Shown: positions 1-7,470, counted from the first letter of the stretch. The stretch is DNA of 45,479 nt from Bacilli bacterium (GCA_900769635.1 CAAGHJ010000021.1:1-45479); one strand, 5' to 3'. The notes: generated from the letters alone by a model not told the origin. Made by a program: numbers and translations.

Positions 1-63
1 CCAAGTTACGCATTAAATTATAAAACCCCAATTGAGTATAGAACTCAACTAGGGTTTAAATAA
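1..63 (+). CDS. IS3-family transposase, 3' fragment (cut by window edge)
   Basis: The window opens inside a reading frame whose last 20 codons read P-S-Y-A-L-N-Y-K-T-P, then IEYRTQLGFK and a TAA stop. This is the typical C-terminus of IS3-family (IS150-like) OrfB integrases, where a YN-x-x-RPS-x-L-x-Y-x-TP motif closes the catalytic domain. The DDE active site lies outside the window, so activity cannot be judged. The same 20 residues occur at the other window end on the opposite strand. Identification rests on the motif and the matching terminal sequence. Confidence 0.85.
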   Translation, partial: PSYALNYKTPIEYRTQLGFK

Positions 64-99
64 AATCTTTTTACTGTCTACTTTTTGTTGACAAGTTCA
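1..99 (+). mobile_element. IS3-family element, 3' end with terminal repeat
   Basis: Positions 1-99 are identical, as reverse complement, to 45363-45461. The identity stops after a terminal CA at 98-99, which is the expected tip of an IS3 element. Positions 75-99 (TGTCTAC...AAGTTCA) would be the right terminal inverted repeat. The element ends 22 bp beyond the cdaR stop codon. Confidence 0.8.
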
Positions 100-121
100 C
101 CTTTTTGGTCTATCTGTCTAT

Positions 122-1486
122 CTATTTTGGTGATATCCTTATTTTTATTTTGGTTGTTTTGGCGGTGTAGTTGGCTTTTGCGTCATCACCTTTGACGGTT
201 ACGGGTACTTCATAGTCTCCTTCTCCATAACCGGATAAATCGACAACGGCTTTGATGTTTGATGTATCGATTGTATCGAGAACGTCTTTGGTTCCTTTGA
301 TTACAACACTTGTCTTACTTGAGTTTTCTCCAAGTGCTACTGCTTTGTAATTGGAATCTAGGTTAATGGTTTCGATTAATACATCGTTTACTTCCATACT
401 TGTTTCATCACCAAGGGATACGGATATGGTTGCTGATTTTTCGGAAATGCTTCGTATTCCTGATGGTGGTGTTATAATGACATCGTAGTTTTTGTTTCCT
501 TTTAAGTTAGTTACATTGATTTCTATTGGGATGTATTCTAACTTATCAAGGACTTCCTCATCTCCGTATACGGTTACTTTACTTACACTTGAAGTCATTG
601 AGCTTATGGCTTTTCCGAATTCTACTTCGCCTTTTGGTATTACTTTGATTGGTACTTCTTTGGATGGTGATTCTATACTTATAGTTGCGGTTACTTTATT
701 TGGTACCATTTCGACATCTACTATTTTTCCTTCACTATCATAGGCTACTAGTTTTACGTCTTCGAGAGTTGTTACTCCGACAGTTGGGTCGATTAGTTTT
801 TCGATATCTACAAGGGCTTTTACAGATGCTACTTTATTTAGGGTGTGTTCAGCTCCTTTGACTATTATGTTTGGTGTATCGATACTTATATTTGATATTG
901 ATAGTTTTGGATCTAGTTTATCTTTATTTATGACATCGATAGTGGCTGGTTTTTCTATTGATGTTTTTGGATAGATTATTATTGTTATTACTCCTGGGTC
1001 TAGTTTATAATCTATGGAATTGATGACACTATCGTAGTTTAGACTTACTTTATGGGTTCCAACGCCTAGTTTGGATACATCGACCGTTACACTTCCGTTT
1101 GATAATTGTTTTGCTAAGTACATATCGGTTTTTCTTCCGATAAGGGTTACGTCGACGGTTTTGGGTAGGCCTTCTATCACGTAGTCTTCACTATTGTATA
1201 TTGCTTCTACCTTTTGGTCATATAGTACTTCGGCTGAAGAGTCTACTAAGACAATGGCTTTGCTATCGACAATAAAGAAGAGGCCAAGGGCTAGTATTAG
1301 TGATATGAATATTAGGGTATTTCTTCGAACTAACCATTTTTCAAATTTTCCTGTTTTTTTACCGGTTTTATCTCCTATTAGGAGTATGAATTTGGTAATT
1401 GGGGTTACGAAAATTTTGTCAATGGGTTTATACAGTTTTTTAAAAAATGGAGTTTTTTCTTTTCGATTTTTATTTGTTTTCGCCAC
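122..1486 (-). CDS. cdaR: CdaR/YbbR-domain regulator of the diadenylate cyclase
   Basis: A 454-aa membrane-anchored protein. After a basic N-terminus there is one transmembrane segment (around residues 55-75, LIFISLILALGLFF), then an extracytoplasmic region of YbbR repeats (V-D-V-S-L-G type strands). In the family, CdaR binds the cyclase CdaA and modulates c-di-AMP synthesis at the membrane. It follows cdaA directly and overlaps it by 17 nt. An upstream ATG at 1519 gives 11 more residues but has no ribosome binding site. The GTG at 1486 has AGGAGG six bases upstream and was chosen. The usual next gene, glmM, is not here: an IS3 element follows the stop codon. Confidence 0.93.
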   Translation of the reverse strand: MAKTNKNRKEKTPFFKKLYKPIDKIFVTPITKFILLIGDKTGKKTGKFEKWLVRRNTLIFISLILALGLFFIVDSKAIVLVDSSAEVLYDQKVEAIYNSEDYVIEGLPKTVDVTLIGRKTDMYLAKQLSNGSVTVDVSKLGVGTHKVSLNYDSVINSIDYKLDPGVITIIIYPKTSIEKPATIDVINKDKLDPKLSISNISIDTPNIIVKGAEHTLNKVASVKALVDIEKLIDPTVGVTTLEDVKLVAYDSEGKIVDVEMVPNKVTATISIESPSKEVPIKVIPKGEVEFGKAISSMTSSVSKVTVYGDEEVLDKLEYIPIEINVTNLKGNKNYDVIITPPSGIRSISEKSATISVSLGDETSMEVNDVLIETINLDSNYKAVALGENSSKTSVVIKGTKDVLDTIDTSNIKAVVDLSGYGEGDYEVPVTVKGDDAKANYTAKTTKIKIRISPK

Positions 1487-2300
1487 TATTATCCTCCTCC
1501 TCTTCTTCAAATTCGTCATCTAATAGGATTTCTTTTTTTGGTTTTAGTTCTTCTATCAGTATCATTCTGGCATCATCTAGGGAGAGATTATAGTTTAGAA
1601 CTCCTCCTATTGCTATTGATATTTTACCGGTTTCTTCTGATACTACTAAAGCTATACAGTCGCTTTCTTCACTTATTCCAAGTGCTGCTCTATGTCTTGT
1701 GCCTAGTCGTTTATTTATTTTACTGTTTAGGCTTATTGGAAATACGGCTCCGGCACTTGTTATTTTATTTCCTTGAATTATTACTCCGCCATCGTGGAGG
1801 GGATTTCTTGGAAAGAATATTGATATTAGTAGTTCCGATGATATATCGGCATATATTGCTTTACTTCTTTGTATATATTCATTTAAACTTATGTCACGTT
1901 CTATTACTATGAGAGCTCCAATACGGGCTTTTCTTAAGTAATCTACGGCATTCATTATTTCATAGACTAGTTTTTCTCTTTCATCTAGAGTTAGTATTTT
2001 GTGTCTTCCTAATAATTGTTTTCTGCCGAGGTGTTCAAGTATATTTCTTATTTCTGGTTGGAATATTATTATTAGGGCTAGGGGTCCCCACTCTATTACA
2101 TATTCTAATAGTAGTCCTATTGTTGTTAGATTTAGGTAGTCACTTAATAGTTTTATTATTATTACTATGAGTACACCTTTGAATAGTAGGACCATTTTTA
2201 TGTTGTTTTTTAGATTTTTTAATACGAAATATATTAGTAACCATACAAGGGATATGTCTATTATTTTTTGCATAATTGTTAATACGCTATTTAATGTCAT
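1470..2300 (-). CDS. cdaA: Diadenylate cyclase CdaA (c-di-AMP synthase)
   Basis: A 276-aa protein that makes cyclic di-AMP from two ATP at the membrane. It has three N-terminal transmembrane helices (about residues 12-28, 38-53, 60-80) and a DAC domain with both signature motifs: HDGG at 169-172 and RHR at 202-204 (GTRHRAALG). The tail is acidic. The first in-frame start is a GTG at 2309, with no room for a Shine-Dalgarno site. The ATG at 2300 has AAGGAAAGG upstream and was chosen. It is paired with cdaR as in Bacillus and Listeria. c-di-AMP controls potassium and osmotic balance and cell-wall integrity. Confidence 0.97.
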   Translation of the reverse strand: MTLNSVLTIMQKIIDISLVWLLIYFVLKNLKNNIKMVLLFKGVLIVIIIKLLSDYLNLTTIGLLLEYVIEWGPLALIIIFQPEIRNILEHLGRKQLLGRHKILTLDEREKLVYEIMNAVDYLRKARIGALIVIERDISLNEYIQRSKAIYADISSELLISIFFPRNPLHDGGVIIQGNKITSAGAVFPISLNSKINKRLGTRHRAALGISEESDCIALVVSEETGKISIAIGGVLNYNLSLDDARMILIEELKPKKEILLDDEFEEEEEDNSGENK

Positions 2301-2383
2301 TAACTTCACCTTTCCTTCTATTATTAATTATAACATATAAGTTTAAAAATAGATATAGTAAATTTTAATATTTTTTGTTTTTT

Positions 2384-2734
2384 TTATTTAAGACAGTTTT
2401 TTAGAGCGGCTTCGAGATTGTCTTTTCCTTTGCTTATGCAATTTACAAAGGCTTCGATTAAGAGGTCTATTTCATCATCTGTTATGTTTATTTTCTTGGA
2501 TTTTAATATGTTTTGGGCCTTGTCCTTAGCAAGAAGATATTTATTTTCTATTGGTGTGGTTTTGGATTTTTGTTCTACGTATTTGACACAGTCTTCAACT
2601 ACTTCGCGAATGGTTGCAGTGCGATTCTTTCTATTGTATTCTTTTTTTATCCAAGCCCCGAGTAGCGTGAGAGCAGAAGAAACTATGGTGAGAATGATTG
2701 TGTTTACGTCAATTGTACTTACTAAATCAGCCAT
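2384..2734 (-). CDS. Phage-type holin, LLH family
   Basis: A 116-aa protein with one N-terminal hydrophobic segment (about residues 11-28, TIILTIVSSALTLLGAWI) and a charged helical remainder ending in a conserved IDLLIEAFVNCI-type helix. Size and layout match the Holin_LLH family of Gram-positive phages and prophages, which permeabilise the membrane so an endolysin without a signal peptide can reach the wall. It starts one base after the stop of the upstream M23 endolysin, so the two are translationally linked. No other phage gene (capsid, tail, integrase) is nearby, which argues for a domesticated cassette or remnant. Confidence 0.8.
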   Translation of the reverse strand: MADLVSTIDVNTIILTIVSSALTLLGAWIKKEYNRKNRTATIREVVEDCVKYVEQKSKTTPIENKYLLAKDKAQNILKSKKINITDDEIDLLIEAFVNCISKGKDNLEAALKNCLK

Positions 2735-2735
2735 T

Positions 2736-3581
2736 TTAGTCCACCTTGATTTGCAAAGTTGTTATGGGAACGCCGATAACTCCGGCATAACCGTCCATTC
2801 CGTTTTTTCTTTCGTTATCATATTGATAGGGATATCCGTTGACTTTGTAACGGGCTTTTTTGTAGGGACGGATGTTATTTGGAGTGTAATAGTATATTTC
2901 AATTGCATCTATTATATTGTTATTTCCGGCATAACCGTTAGTGAATTCGTTTATATTGTAGCCGGTTACGTAAGGGAGCCATTTTCCTCCTTTGTTATGG
3001 ACACGGTATTTTATAGTGCCTTGGCTTACTTTAATGGCAACTGATGTTACGGGGCTGTTTTGGTATCCGGCATAGTCGTCAAGATTTTTTACTTCGGGAA
3101 GCCAGCCGTGTTTTTGGGTTTTTACTCTATAATAGACATTGACGTTTTGGTTAGATGGTGTGGTAATAGATGGGAGGGAGTGTGTTAAGTATGAATAGGG
3201 GTTTAGTTTTTCTCCGGATGGAGATATTACTTCAAAGTGTAAGTGGCCTCCATAAGCTGTTCCGGTATTTCCCATATAGCCGATTACTTGACCGGCAGAT
3301 ACTGTTGTTCCTTTATTTACGATTATGGTTCCATAAGCAAGATGGGCATATCTTGTTTTATATCCGTTGGCGTGTCTTATAAGAACGTAGTTTCCATAGC
3401 TTCCTCCGGTTTCAAAACCGGTGGCATTTTTTCTTACTTCTTCGACTACTCCGCTAGTGTGAGCTGTGATGTAATCTAGGACACTTCCTGTTTTTCCTTG
3501 ACCTACTATATCGAGGGCTTTATGGTTTTGGGAATAGTTTTGGGTTATTTTGTCGTTATAGTTTTTTAGTACTTTACTCAT
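2736..3581 (-). CDS. M23-family endolysin with C-terminal W-rich repeats
   Basis: A 281-aa zinc metallopeptidase of the LytM/M23 type, predicted to cut peptide bridges in peptidoglycan. Metal ligands are visible: H20 and D24 (NHKALD), and H113/H115 in GGHLHFE, with RYAHL (H80) as the further active-site histidine. Residues about 150-281 hold three repeats with a YRV...GW/KWLP...AGY pattern ending in an AI-I-V strand, resembling ChW-type wall-binding repeats. There is no signal peptide, as in phage endolysins that depend on a holin. GTG at 3590 is an alternative start; ATG at 3581 has AGAAGG at good spacing. It is coupled to the 33-aa ORF upstream and the holin downstream. Confidence 0.88.
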   Translation of the reverse strand: MSKVLKNYNDKITQNYSQNHKALDIVGQGKTGSVLDYITAHTSGVVEEVRKNATGFETGGSYGNYVLIRHANGYKTRYAHLAYGTIIVNKGTTVSAGQVIGYMGNTGTAYGGHLHFEVISPSGEKLNPYSYLTHSLPSITTPSNQNVNVYYRVKTQKHGWLPEVKNLDDYAGYQNSPVTSVAIKVSQGTIKYRVHNKGGKWLPYVTGYNINEFTNGYAGNNNIIDAIEIYYYTPNNIRPYKKARYKVNGYPYQYDNERKNGMDGYAGVIGVPITTLQIKVD

Positions 3582-3675
3582 TTTCTTCACCTTCTTTTGA
3601 TACTTTGATTTTATCTAATTGGTGTTCTTTTACGTATTTTATTAGTTCTTCTTCCGTCATTATTTTATCATTCAT
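3574..3675 (-). CDS. Small 33-aa protein upstream of the endolysin
   Basis: An ATG at 3675 with AAGGAAGTG upstream opens a 33-codon frame: MNDKIMTEEELIKYVKEH and so on, very charged, with no hydrophobic segment. Its stop codon overlaps the start of the endolysin (3581), so it would couple translation of the lysin. I do not recognise the family. It could be a true short phage-type protein or a translated leader. Confidence 0.6.
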   Translation of the reverse strand: MNDKIMTEEELIKYVKEHQLDKIKVSKEGEENE

Positions 3676-3744
3676 TTTTTCACTTCCTTTCAGTATATTT
3701 TATTTTGGTTTTGGTTTTTAGAAAGTGCTAATGTGTATTATAAT

Positions 3745-3770
3745 GAAAAAAAGTACCTTGAAGTACTTTT
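3745..3770 (-). terminator. Terminator after the cotD-like gene
   Basis: On the minus strand, AAAGTAC-TTCAAG-GTACTTT is followed by a T run, just beyond the stop codon of the cotD-like gene. It separates that gene from the lysis cassette. Confidence 0.8.
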
Positions 3771-4101
3771 ATTTGAACTGGCAACAAGAACCACATTGCT
3801 GATTGGTTATGACATTTTCTTCACTGCAAGTATACCTTGGGCTATATGTATGTCTATAAATGTGATTGTTTATTACTTTGGTATTTATTGGGCATACGTG
3901 AGGTACCTCGTGATAGATGTTTCTGTATACACATCTTTCCCTACCTGGTTCTACTATTGGGTAAGTCATTTGTCCTGACATATCTGTTTGGTTTACACTC
4001 ATATTGGTATTGGTGTTTGTATTTAGATTTTGATTAGTGATATTTATATCTATATCGTCTGGCCTTAAACCGAAGTCGTTTCTTAAATTTTCGTTATACA
4101 T
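3769..4101 (-). CDS. CotD-like spore coat protein
   Basis: A 110-aa protein with a low-complexity N/T-rich N-terminus and a C-terminal half (about residues 46-110) that follows the CotD pattern: YPIVEP, then C, a VPHVCP motif, T-x-V-INNH, a HTYSP motif, and a Cys-rich end CGSCCQFK. In Bacillus, CotD is an inner spore-coat protein made in the mother cell. The start at 4101 has AAGGAGG upstream. A sigma-K-like -10 lies in the leader. Assignment is by motif order against remembered CotD; overall identity is low. Confidence 0.78.
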   Translation of the reverse strand: MYNENLRNDFGLRPDDIDINITNQNLNTNTNTNMSVNQTDMSGQMTYPIVEPGRERCVYRNIYHEVPHVCPINTKVINNHIYRHTYSPRYTCSEENVITNQQCGSCCQFK

Positions 4102-4126
4102 TTTACTACTTCCTCCTTATCTACTT

Positions 4127-4153
4127 TATAATATGTTTTTTTTGTTTTTGGTT
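4127..4153 (-). promoter_or_regulatory. Sigma-K-like promoter of the cotD-like gene
   Basis: On the minus strand CATATTATA (4135-4127) fits the sigma-K -10 pattern CATA-N3-TA, with AC 15 bases upstream (4152-4151), near the usual 16. In such AT-rich DNA the match alone is weak; the coat gene downstream makes it plausible. Confidence 0.5.
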
Positions 4154-4183
4154 ATATTATATTAGCCCTAGTTAAGGAGGTAC

Positions 4184-4220
4184 AAAAAAATTAATTTACT
4201 CTGATAAAATAAATTAATTT
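4184..4220 (-). terminator. Terminator of the candidate ncRNA
   Basis: Minus-strand arms AAATTAATTTA and TAAATTAATTT enclose a short loop and are followed by a run of seven T. The same 5' arm can pair instead with the start of the RNA, so the two folds exclude each other. Confidence 0.7.
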
Positions 4221-4546
4221 CTAGTTTCAAGAAAAGTCGTTAGAGCATCATAGATATTTATTCTATGACAACTAAATATTATCAGTACTTAGTACAACCT
4301 CTTATCTTTTGAGTTTTCTTTCTCATAACAATTGTTTATACTTAGATTGCGATAAGATTTTCATTTACAATATTGAATTACTGTAATGATTATTTCTTTA
4401 CTTGATAGCTTATTAACCAATCAGCAAATATATTATTAATATTTAGTTTTTACTAAATATATAGCACTTTTAAGTTTTCTATCAATAAATTAATATTGTA
4501 ATATATATTTTAGAAAGTGGTTAATTTGTCTACCTTCTATCTAAGC
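4184..4546 (-). ncRNA. Candidate structured non-coding RNA of about 360 nt
   Basis: Between two genes lies a stretch with no sensible ORF that has a perfect sigma-A promoter (TTGACA, 17 bp, TATAAT; start near G4546) and a terminator hairpin with a T run at its end. Nested complementarities are visible on the minus strand: CTTaGATAG near the start with CTATCAAG, inside it ATTAACCA with TGGTTAAT, then ATATTTAGT-AAAA-ACTAAATAT, TCATAGA-N7-TCTATGA and TCTTATC with GATAAGA. Near both ends, AAATTAA..TTTCTA can pair with TAGAAATTAATTT. It lacks the SRP-loop, tmRNA and RNase P signatures. I do not recognise the family; strand and limits are inferred from promoter and terminator. Confidence 0.65.
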
Positions 4547-4552
4547 AATTTT

Positions 4553-4581
4553 ATTATAATATATTTTTTGAGGTTTGTCAA
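4553..4581 (-). promoter_or_regulatory. Consensus sigma-A promoter for the candidate ncRNA
   Basis: -35 TTGACA (4581-4576), 17-bp spacer, -10 TATAAT (4558-4553): a perfect match to consensus, directed into the 4184-4546 region. Such strength is typical of stable RNA genes. Confidence 0.85.
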
Positions 4582-4603
4582 TACTTTTTTTGAAATTTTG
4601 TAA

Positions 4604-5287
4604 CTATTTGTCGAAATGAAGCATTTGTTCTATTTTATTGGTTGATATGGTGATGTTTTTTAGTTTAATATTTACTTTATTGTCTTTGCTTTTTAGGTTA
4701 AAGGCTTTATCGTTTGGAATTGTAAATTTGAATTTATTGTATTTTGATTTGGATCTATCAAAGAATGATGCGGTTATATCGAAGTGACGGTATATGTATT
4801 TTTGATAATTTTCTTCATCTAAATATAGTGTTGAGAGAATTGTGTAGATGTTAACATTTCTTCCTTTTTCTAGTATTTCTTCTAATAGGGGGAGTATTTC
4901 TTTGGGTTCTTCGAGCATTAGGTCATCAAATTCTGATATTAGGGTTATTATTAGGGGGTATTTTGATAAATCAGGATCCTTTTCTCTGGTTTCTATTTCT
5001 TTTAAAAGGCCTTTTAATACTTCGGGTATGTATTTTGTTTCCTTGATGATGGGGCTTATGAAGTGACTACTGTTATCGTATATTTTGTAATCTATGCCTT
5101 TAACGTCTATTGGTAATATTTTTACTTCTTCTTTTTTGTTTTTGGATATTAGTTCATATAGGATATTACTTACTAAATCGCTTTTTGAGTAATCATCAAG
5201 GCCGGTTATTAGGATATTGGGATAGTTTTTTAAGTCTATTTTTAGGTGTTTATTTTTATTTCTTCCTATTGTTATATTTGTTTCCAT
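4604..5287 (-). CDS. Degenerate FtsK/SpoIIIE-like ATPase domain protein
   Basis: A 227-aa protein with the outline of one FtsK/SpoIIIE motor domain: a short lead, a P-loop-like NILITGLDDYSKSD (25-37), a Walker-B-like LIITLISEFDDLM (112-124), and the 'IYTILST' strand that follows it in FtsK proteins. The P-loop has S where GKS/T proteins have G, and the Walker B acid is replaced by S-E, so ATP hydrolysis is doubtful. There is no membrane domain or gamma domain. The start at 5287 has AAGGA upstream; longer in-frame starts run into the preceding gene. It is the second gene after a CmpB-type membrane protein. Its function is unknown. Confidence 0.6.
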   Translation of the reverse strand: METNITIGRNKNKHLKIDLKNYPNILITGLDDYSKSDLVSNILYELISKNKKEEVKILPIDVKGIDYKIYDNSSHFISPIIKETKYIPEVLKGLLKEIETREKDPDLSKYPLIITLISEFDDLMLEEPKEILPLLEEILEKGRNVNIYTILSTLYLDEENYQKYIYRHFDITASFFDRSKSKYNKFKFTIPNDKAFNLKSKDNKVNIKLKNITISTNKIEQMLHFDK

Positions 5288-5301
5288 TTTATTCCTTCTT
5301 T

Positions 5302-5832
5302 CTAATAGGTTATTGGGGTTCGGAAGAGGGTGCTTACTATTACATCTATTAAGAATATTATTATTAGCCATGTGCATATTTTTACTTGGGTAGTGAGTTT
5401 TATTTGGGGAAGTATTTTTAATAAATGGGGTTCTATTTCATAGATTAGCGTCATTCCTCCGACAGCAAATGTTAGGACACTTCTTAGGCATACTAGGCCT
5501 TGGATGTTCATAAAGAGTCCTCTATAGTCCCATAGTCTTAATCCTTGAAATTTTAATATGTATATTCCGACGATATATTCTAATAATCCGGTTACAAGCA
5601 TTATGCTTAGGAATAGTAAAATGGGATGTTTTTTTAGGGGTTTTAGGTAATATATTAGTACCGCGCCGGTTCCATAAATGGGAAGGCAAGGGCCGTATAG
5701 TGACCCGCGATTAGCGAATACGCCCTCGGTAAATTTGTAAAATATTACTTCGTAAATGAAGCCGATGAAGGCTCCGATAAAAAATATTGTTATTAGTAGT
5801 ATTATTTGATTGATTTTTCCTTCTTCTTTCAT
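5302..5832 (-). CDS. CmpB-family (ABC_trans_CmpB) membrane protein
   Basis: A 176-aa protein with four to five transmembrane helices. It carries the family pattern: GFIYEV near the N-terminus, then FANRGSLYGPCLPIYG, a G-LLEY-VG helix, WDYRG and NIQGLVCLRSVLTF. These proteins are annotated as putative type IV ABC-transporter permeases, but no transport function is established for them and no ATPase gene accompanies this one. The start has AGGAG five bases upstream, and a good sigma-A promoter lies at 5850-5878. The FtsK-like gene follows after 14 bp. Confidence 0.85.
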   Translation of the reverse strand: MKEEGKINQIILLITIFFIGAFIGFIYEVIFYKFTEGVFANRGSLYGPCLPIYGTGAVLIYYLKPLKKHPILLFLSIMLVTGLLEYIVGIYILKFQGLRLWDYRGLFMNIQGLVCLRSVLTFAVGGMTLIYEIEPHLLKILPQIKLTTQVKICTWLIIIFLIDVIVSTLFRTPITY

Positions 5833-5849
5833 AACTTCTCCTCTATTTT

Positions 5850-5878
5850 AGTATATCACGAATGGGCGGAATTGTAAA
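5850..5878 (-). promoter_or_regulatory. Sigma-A promoter of the CmpB/FtsK-like operon
   Basis: TTTACA (5878-5873), 17-bp spacer, TATACT (5855-5850), directly upstream of the ribosome binding site of the CmpB-type gene. Confidence 0.75.
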
Positions 5879-5910
5879 TTTTTTTTGAGGGGGGGTGTAA
5901 AGTAAAAGAA

Positions 5911-6552
5911 CTACGGAGCTAGTTCGGGTGGTGGTGGAGCTGTGAAAATCATTTTTTCGTGGGTATAGGGATTAATTATGGTTAATTTATAGGCGTGAAG
6001 AAGTAATCTTTGTGATTTGATGGTGCTTCCGTACTTGTTATCTCCAATTATGGGGTGGCCAATACTGCTTAGAGCAACTCTTATTTGGTTCTTCTTTCCG
6101 GTTTTTATTTCTATGTCTAGGAGTGTTGTATTTTTGGCGCTTGATATTTTTTGGTATTTGGTTATAGCTAAGGGGGCGTTTTGGTTATTAGTTACATATA
6201 CAATATGGGTTTTATTTTCTTGAAGATGATTTTGGATAGTTCCTTTATCGGGGGTAATTCCTTCAACACGGGCTAGGTATTTGCGTTCAATCGCTATATT
6301 GTTCCAGTTGTTTTGGAGATGTGTTTTGGTTTTGATGTCTTTAGCGAAGAGGACAATACCGGAAGTGTCTTTATCTAATCTATGGACGATGAATACTTTA
6401 TTTTGTTTATTTTTTTGTTTTAGATAGGTATATACTTCGTGGTATAGGGTTCGTTCTTTTTCTTTGGGAGTGGATACACATAGTAATTTGGCGGGTTTGG
6501 ATACGACTAATAAGTGTTTATCTTCATATATTATATTTAGTTTCTTTTTCAT
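5911..6552 (-). CDS. RluA-family RNA pseudouridine synthase
   Basis: A 213-aa enzyme that isomerises uridine to pseudouridine in rRNA or tRNA. The catalytic motif HRLDKDTSG is at about residues 57-65, with the family's N-terminal IIYEDKHLLVVSKPA and a C-terminal TGKKNQIRV...GHPIIGDNKYG block. There is no S4 domain, so it is a short RluA/RluC-type protein; the modified position cannot be read from sequence. Its start (AGAGG upstream) lies 29 nt inside the preceding hypothetical gene, indicating one operon. Confidence 0.93.
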   Translation of the reverse strand: MKKKLNIIYEDKHLLVVSKPAKLLCVSTPKEKERTLYHEVYTYLKQKNKQNKVFIVHRLDKDTSGIVLFAKDIKTKTHLQNNWNNIAIERKYLARVEGITPDKGTIQNHLQENKTHIVYVTNNQNAPLAITKYQKISSAKNTTLLDIEIKTGKKNQIRVALSSIGHPIIGDNKYGSTIKSQRLLLHAYKLTIINPYTHEKMIFTAPPPPELAP

Positions 6553-7297
6553 TTTTTCCTCTTTCTTGTACTAAGTAGTTGTAACTATTGGGAATTGATA
6601 GTTTTATTTCGTCTCTCATATATATTTCTTTTATTTCATTCATTATTTTTATATTGTCATCGTTATAGAAATAATCGTAGGTTTTATAATTGAAATCTAG
6701 GTTATCAAAAGCTTTATTTAGAACATTGCTATTTAATATGGGGTCGGTTGATATTTGGGATAGTTGCCAAACAAGTGATGGGTATTTGAAATCTTCATAG
6801 TTGGAACTTGGGTATATTTTGCACCATTTTTCATAGTATAGGAATTGACAAAGACTATTGGCTATCTTGAATTTGGCTGATTTTATTTCTAAATTGCAAT
6901 CTAAATACATTGTCATATTTTCTAAATCGGTTAGGGCATCGGGAATAAGACCGACATAACATTTTATTTCTTTGGTGCGGGGAGGCCAATCTACGTGAAG
7001 ATAGCTTTCAAGTTGATACATAAAGTATTCGTTTTCTTTATGCCATCTTATGCGGTATTTTTTGATTTTTTTGGGAAGTAGTTCTACTTCTTCGTCGTAT
7101 AGTTTGCTTATTAATTCTTCGATTAGTTCTTCTTTATTGGGTTTATTTAGAATATTGTACATATCAAGAAAGCGAACTATTAATCTGTTTCGTAAATCTA
7201 ATATTTCTTCTTCGGGAAAGTTTGCTATTTCTTTTATTATTCTTATATTTTCTTCTTTTGTTAACATTTCAAATTTTATTGTTGGGCATTTTGCCAT
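6524..7297 (-). CDS. Hypothetical protein, helical, no recognised domain
   Basis: A 257-aa soluble protein with no signal peptide or membrane segment. The N-terminal third is charged and helical (EEILDLRNRLIVRFLDMY...ELIEELISKLYDEE), followed by an aromatic-rich part (IRWHKENEYFMYQLESYLHVDWPP). I do not recognise the family. The start at 7297 has AAGGTGG upstream; a longer frame to 7360 would cover the promoter. It overlaps the RluA-type gene by 29 nt and is probably co-transcribed with it. Confidence 0.75.
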   Translation of the reverse strand: MAKCPTIKFEMLTKEENIRIIKEIANFPEEEILDLRNRLIVRFLDMYNILNKPNKEELIEELISKLYDEEVELLPKKIKKYRIRWHKENEYFMYQLESYLHVDWPPRTKEIKCYVGLIPDALTDLENMTMYLDCNLEIKSAKFKIANSLCQFLYYEKWCKIYPSSNYEDFKYPSLVWQLSQISTDPILNSNVLNKAFDNLDFNYKTYDYFYNDDNIKIMNEIKEIYMRDEIKLSIPNSYNYLVQERGKNEKETKYNI

Positions 7298-7331
7298 TTT
7301 TACCACCTTATTTATTTCTTTTTCTAACCTG

Positions 7332-7360
7332 ATTATAATATATATGGGTTTATTTTTCAA
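7332..7360 (-). promoter_or_regulatory. Sigma-A promoter of the hypothetical/rluA-type operon
   Basis: TTGAAA (7360-7355), 17-bp spacer, TATAAT (7337-7332). Confidence 0.75.
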
Positions 7361-7440
7361 TGTATTTCACTTAATTTTCAGGATTAAAGGAAAAATAGTG
7401 TTACTATTCACATCCTAAAAAGTTAATAATAACAAATAGA

Positions 7441-7470
7441 TAAAAACAAGAGGAATTATTATTCTTCTTG
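7441..7470 (-). terminator. Terminator of the SNF2 helicase gene
   Basis: CAAGAAGAAT and ATTCCTCTTG form a stem with one mismatch around a 4-nt loop, followed by TTTTT on the minus strand. The last codons of the gene form the first arm. Confidence 0.75.

Noticed and set aside
1194..1523. Plus-strand frames opposite cdaR, rpoB, rpoC, rny, ftsY and others
   Set aside because: They are shadows of strongly supported genes on the other strand, without ribosome binding sites or conserved patterns.
2384..3675. Complete prophage
   Set aside because: Only lysis-type genes are present; no integrase, capsid, tail or attachment sites are visible around them.
4184..4546. tmRNA, SRP RNA or 6S RNA identity for the candidate RNA
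   Set aside because: No tag ORF or CCA-type end for tmRNA, no GGAAGCAGCC-type SRP loop, and no single long rod with a central bubble as in 6S RNA.
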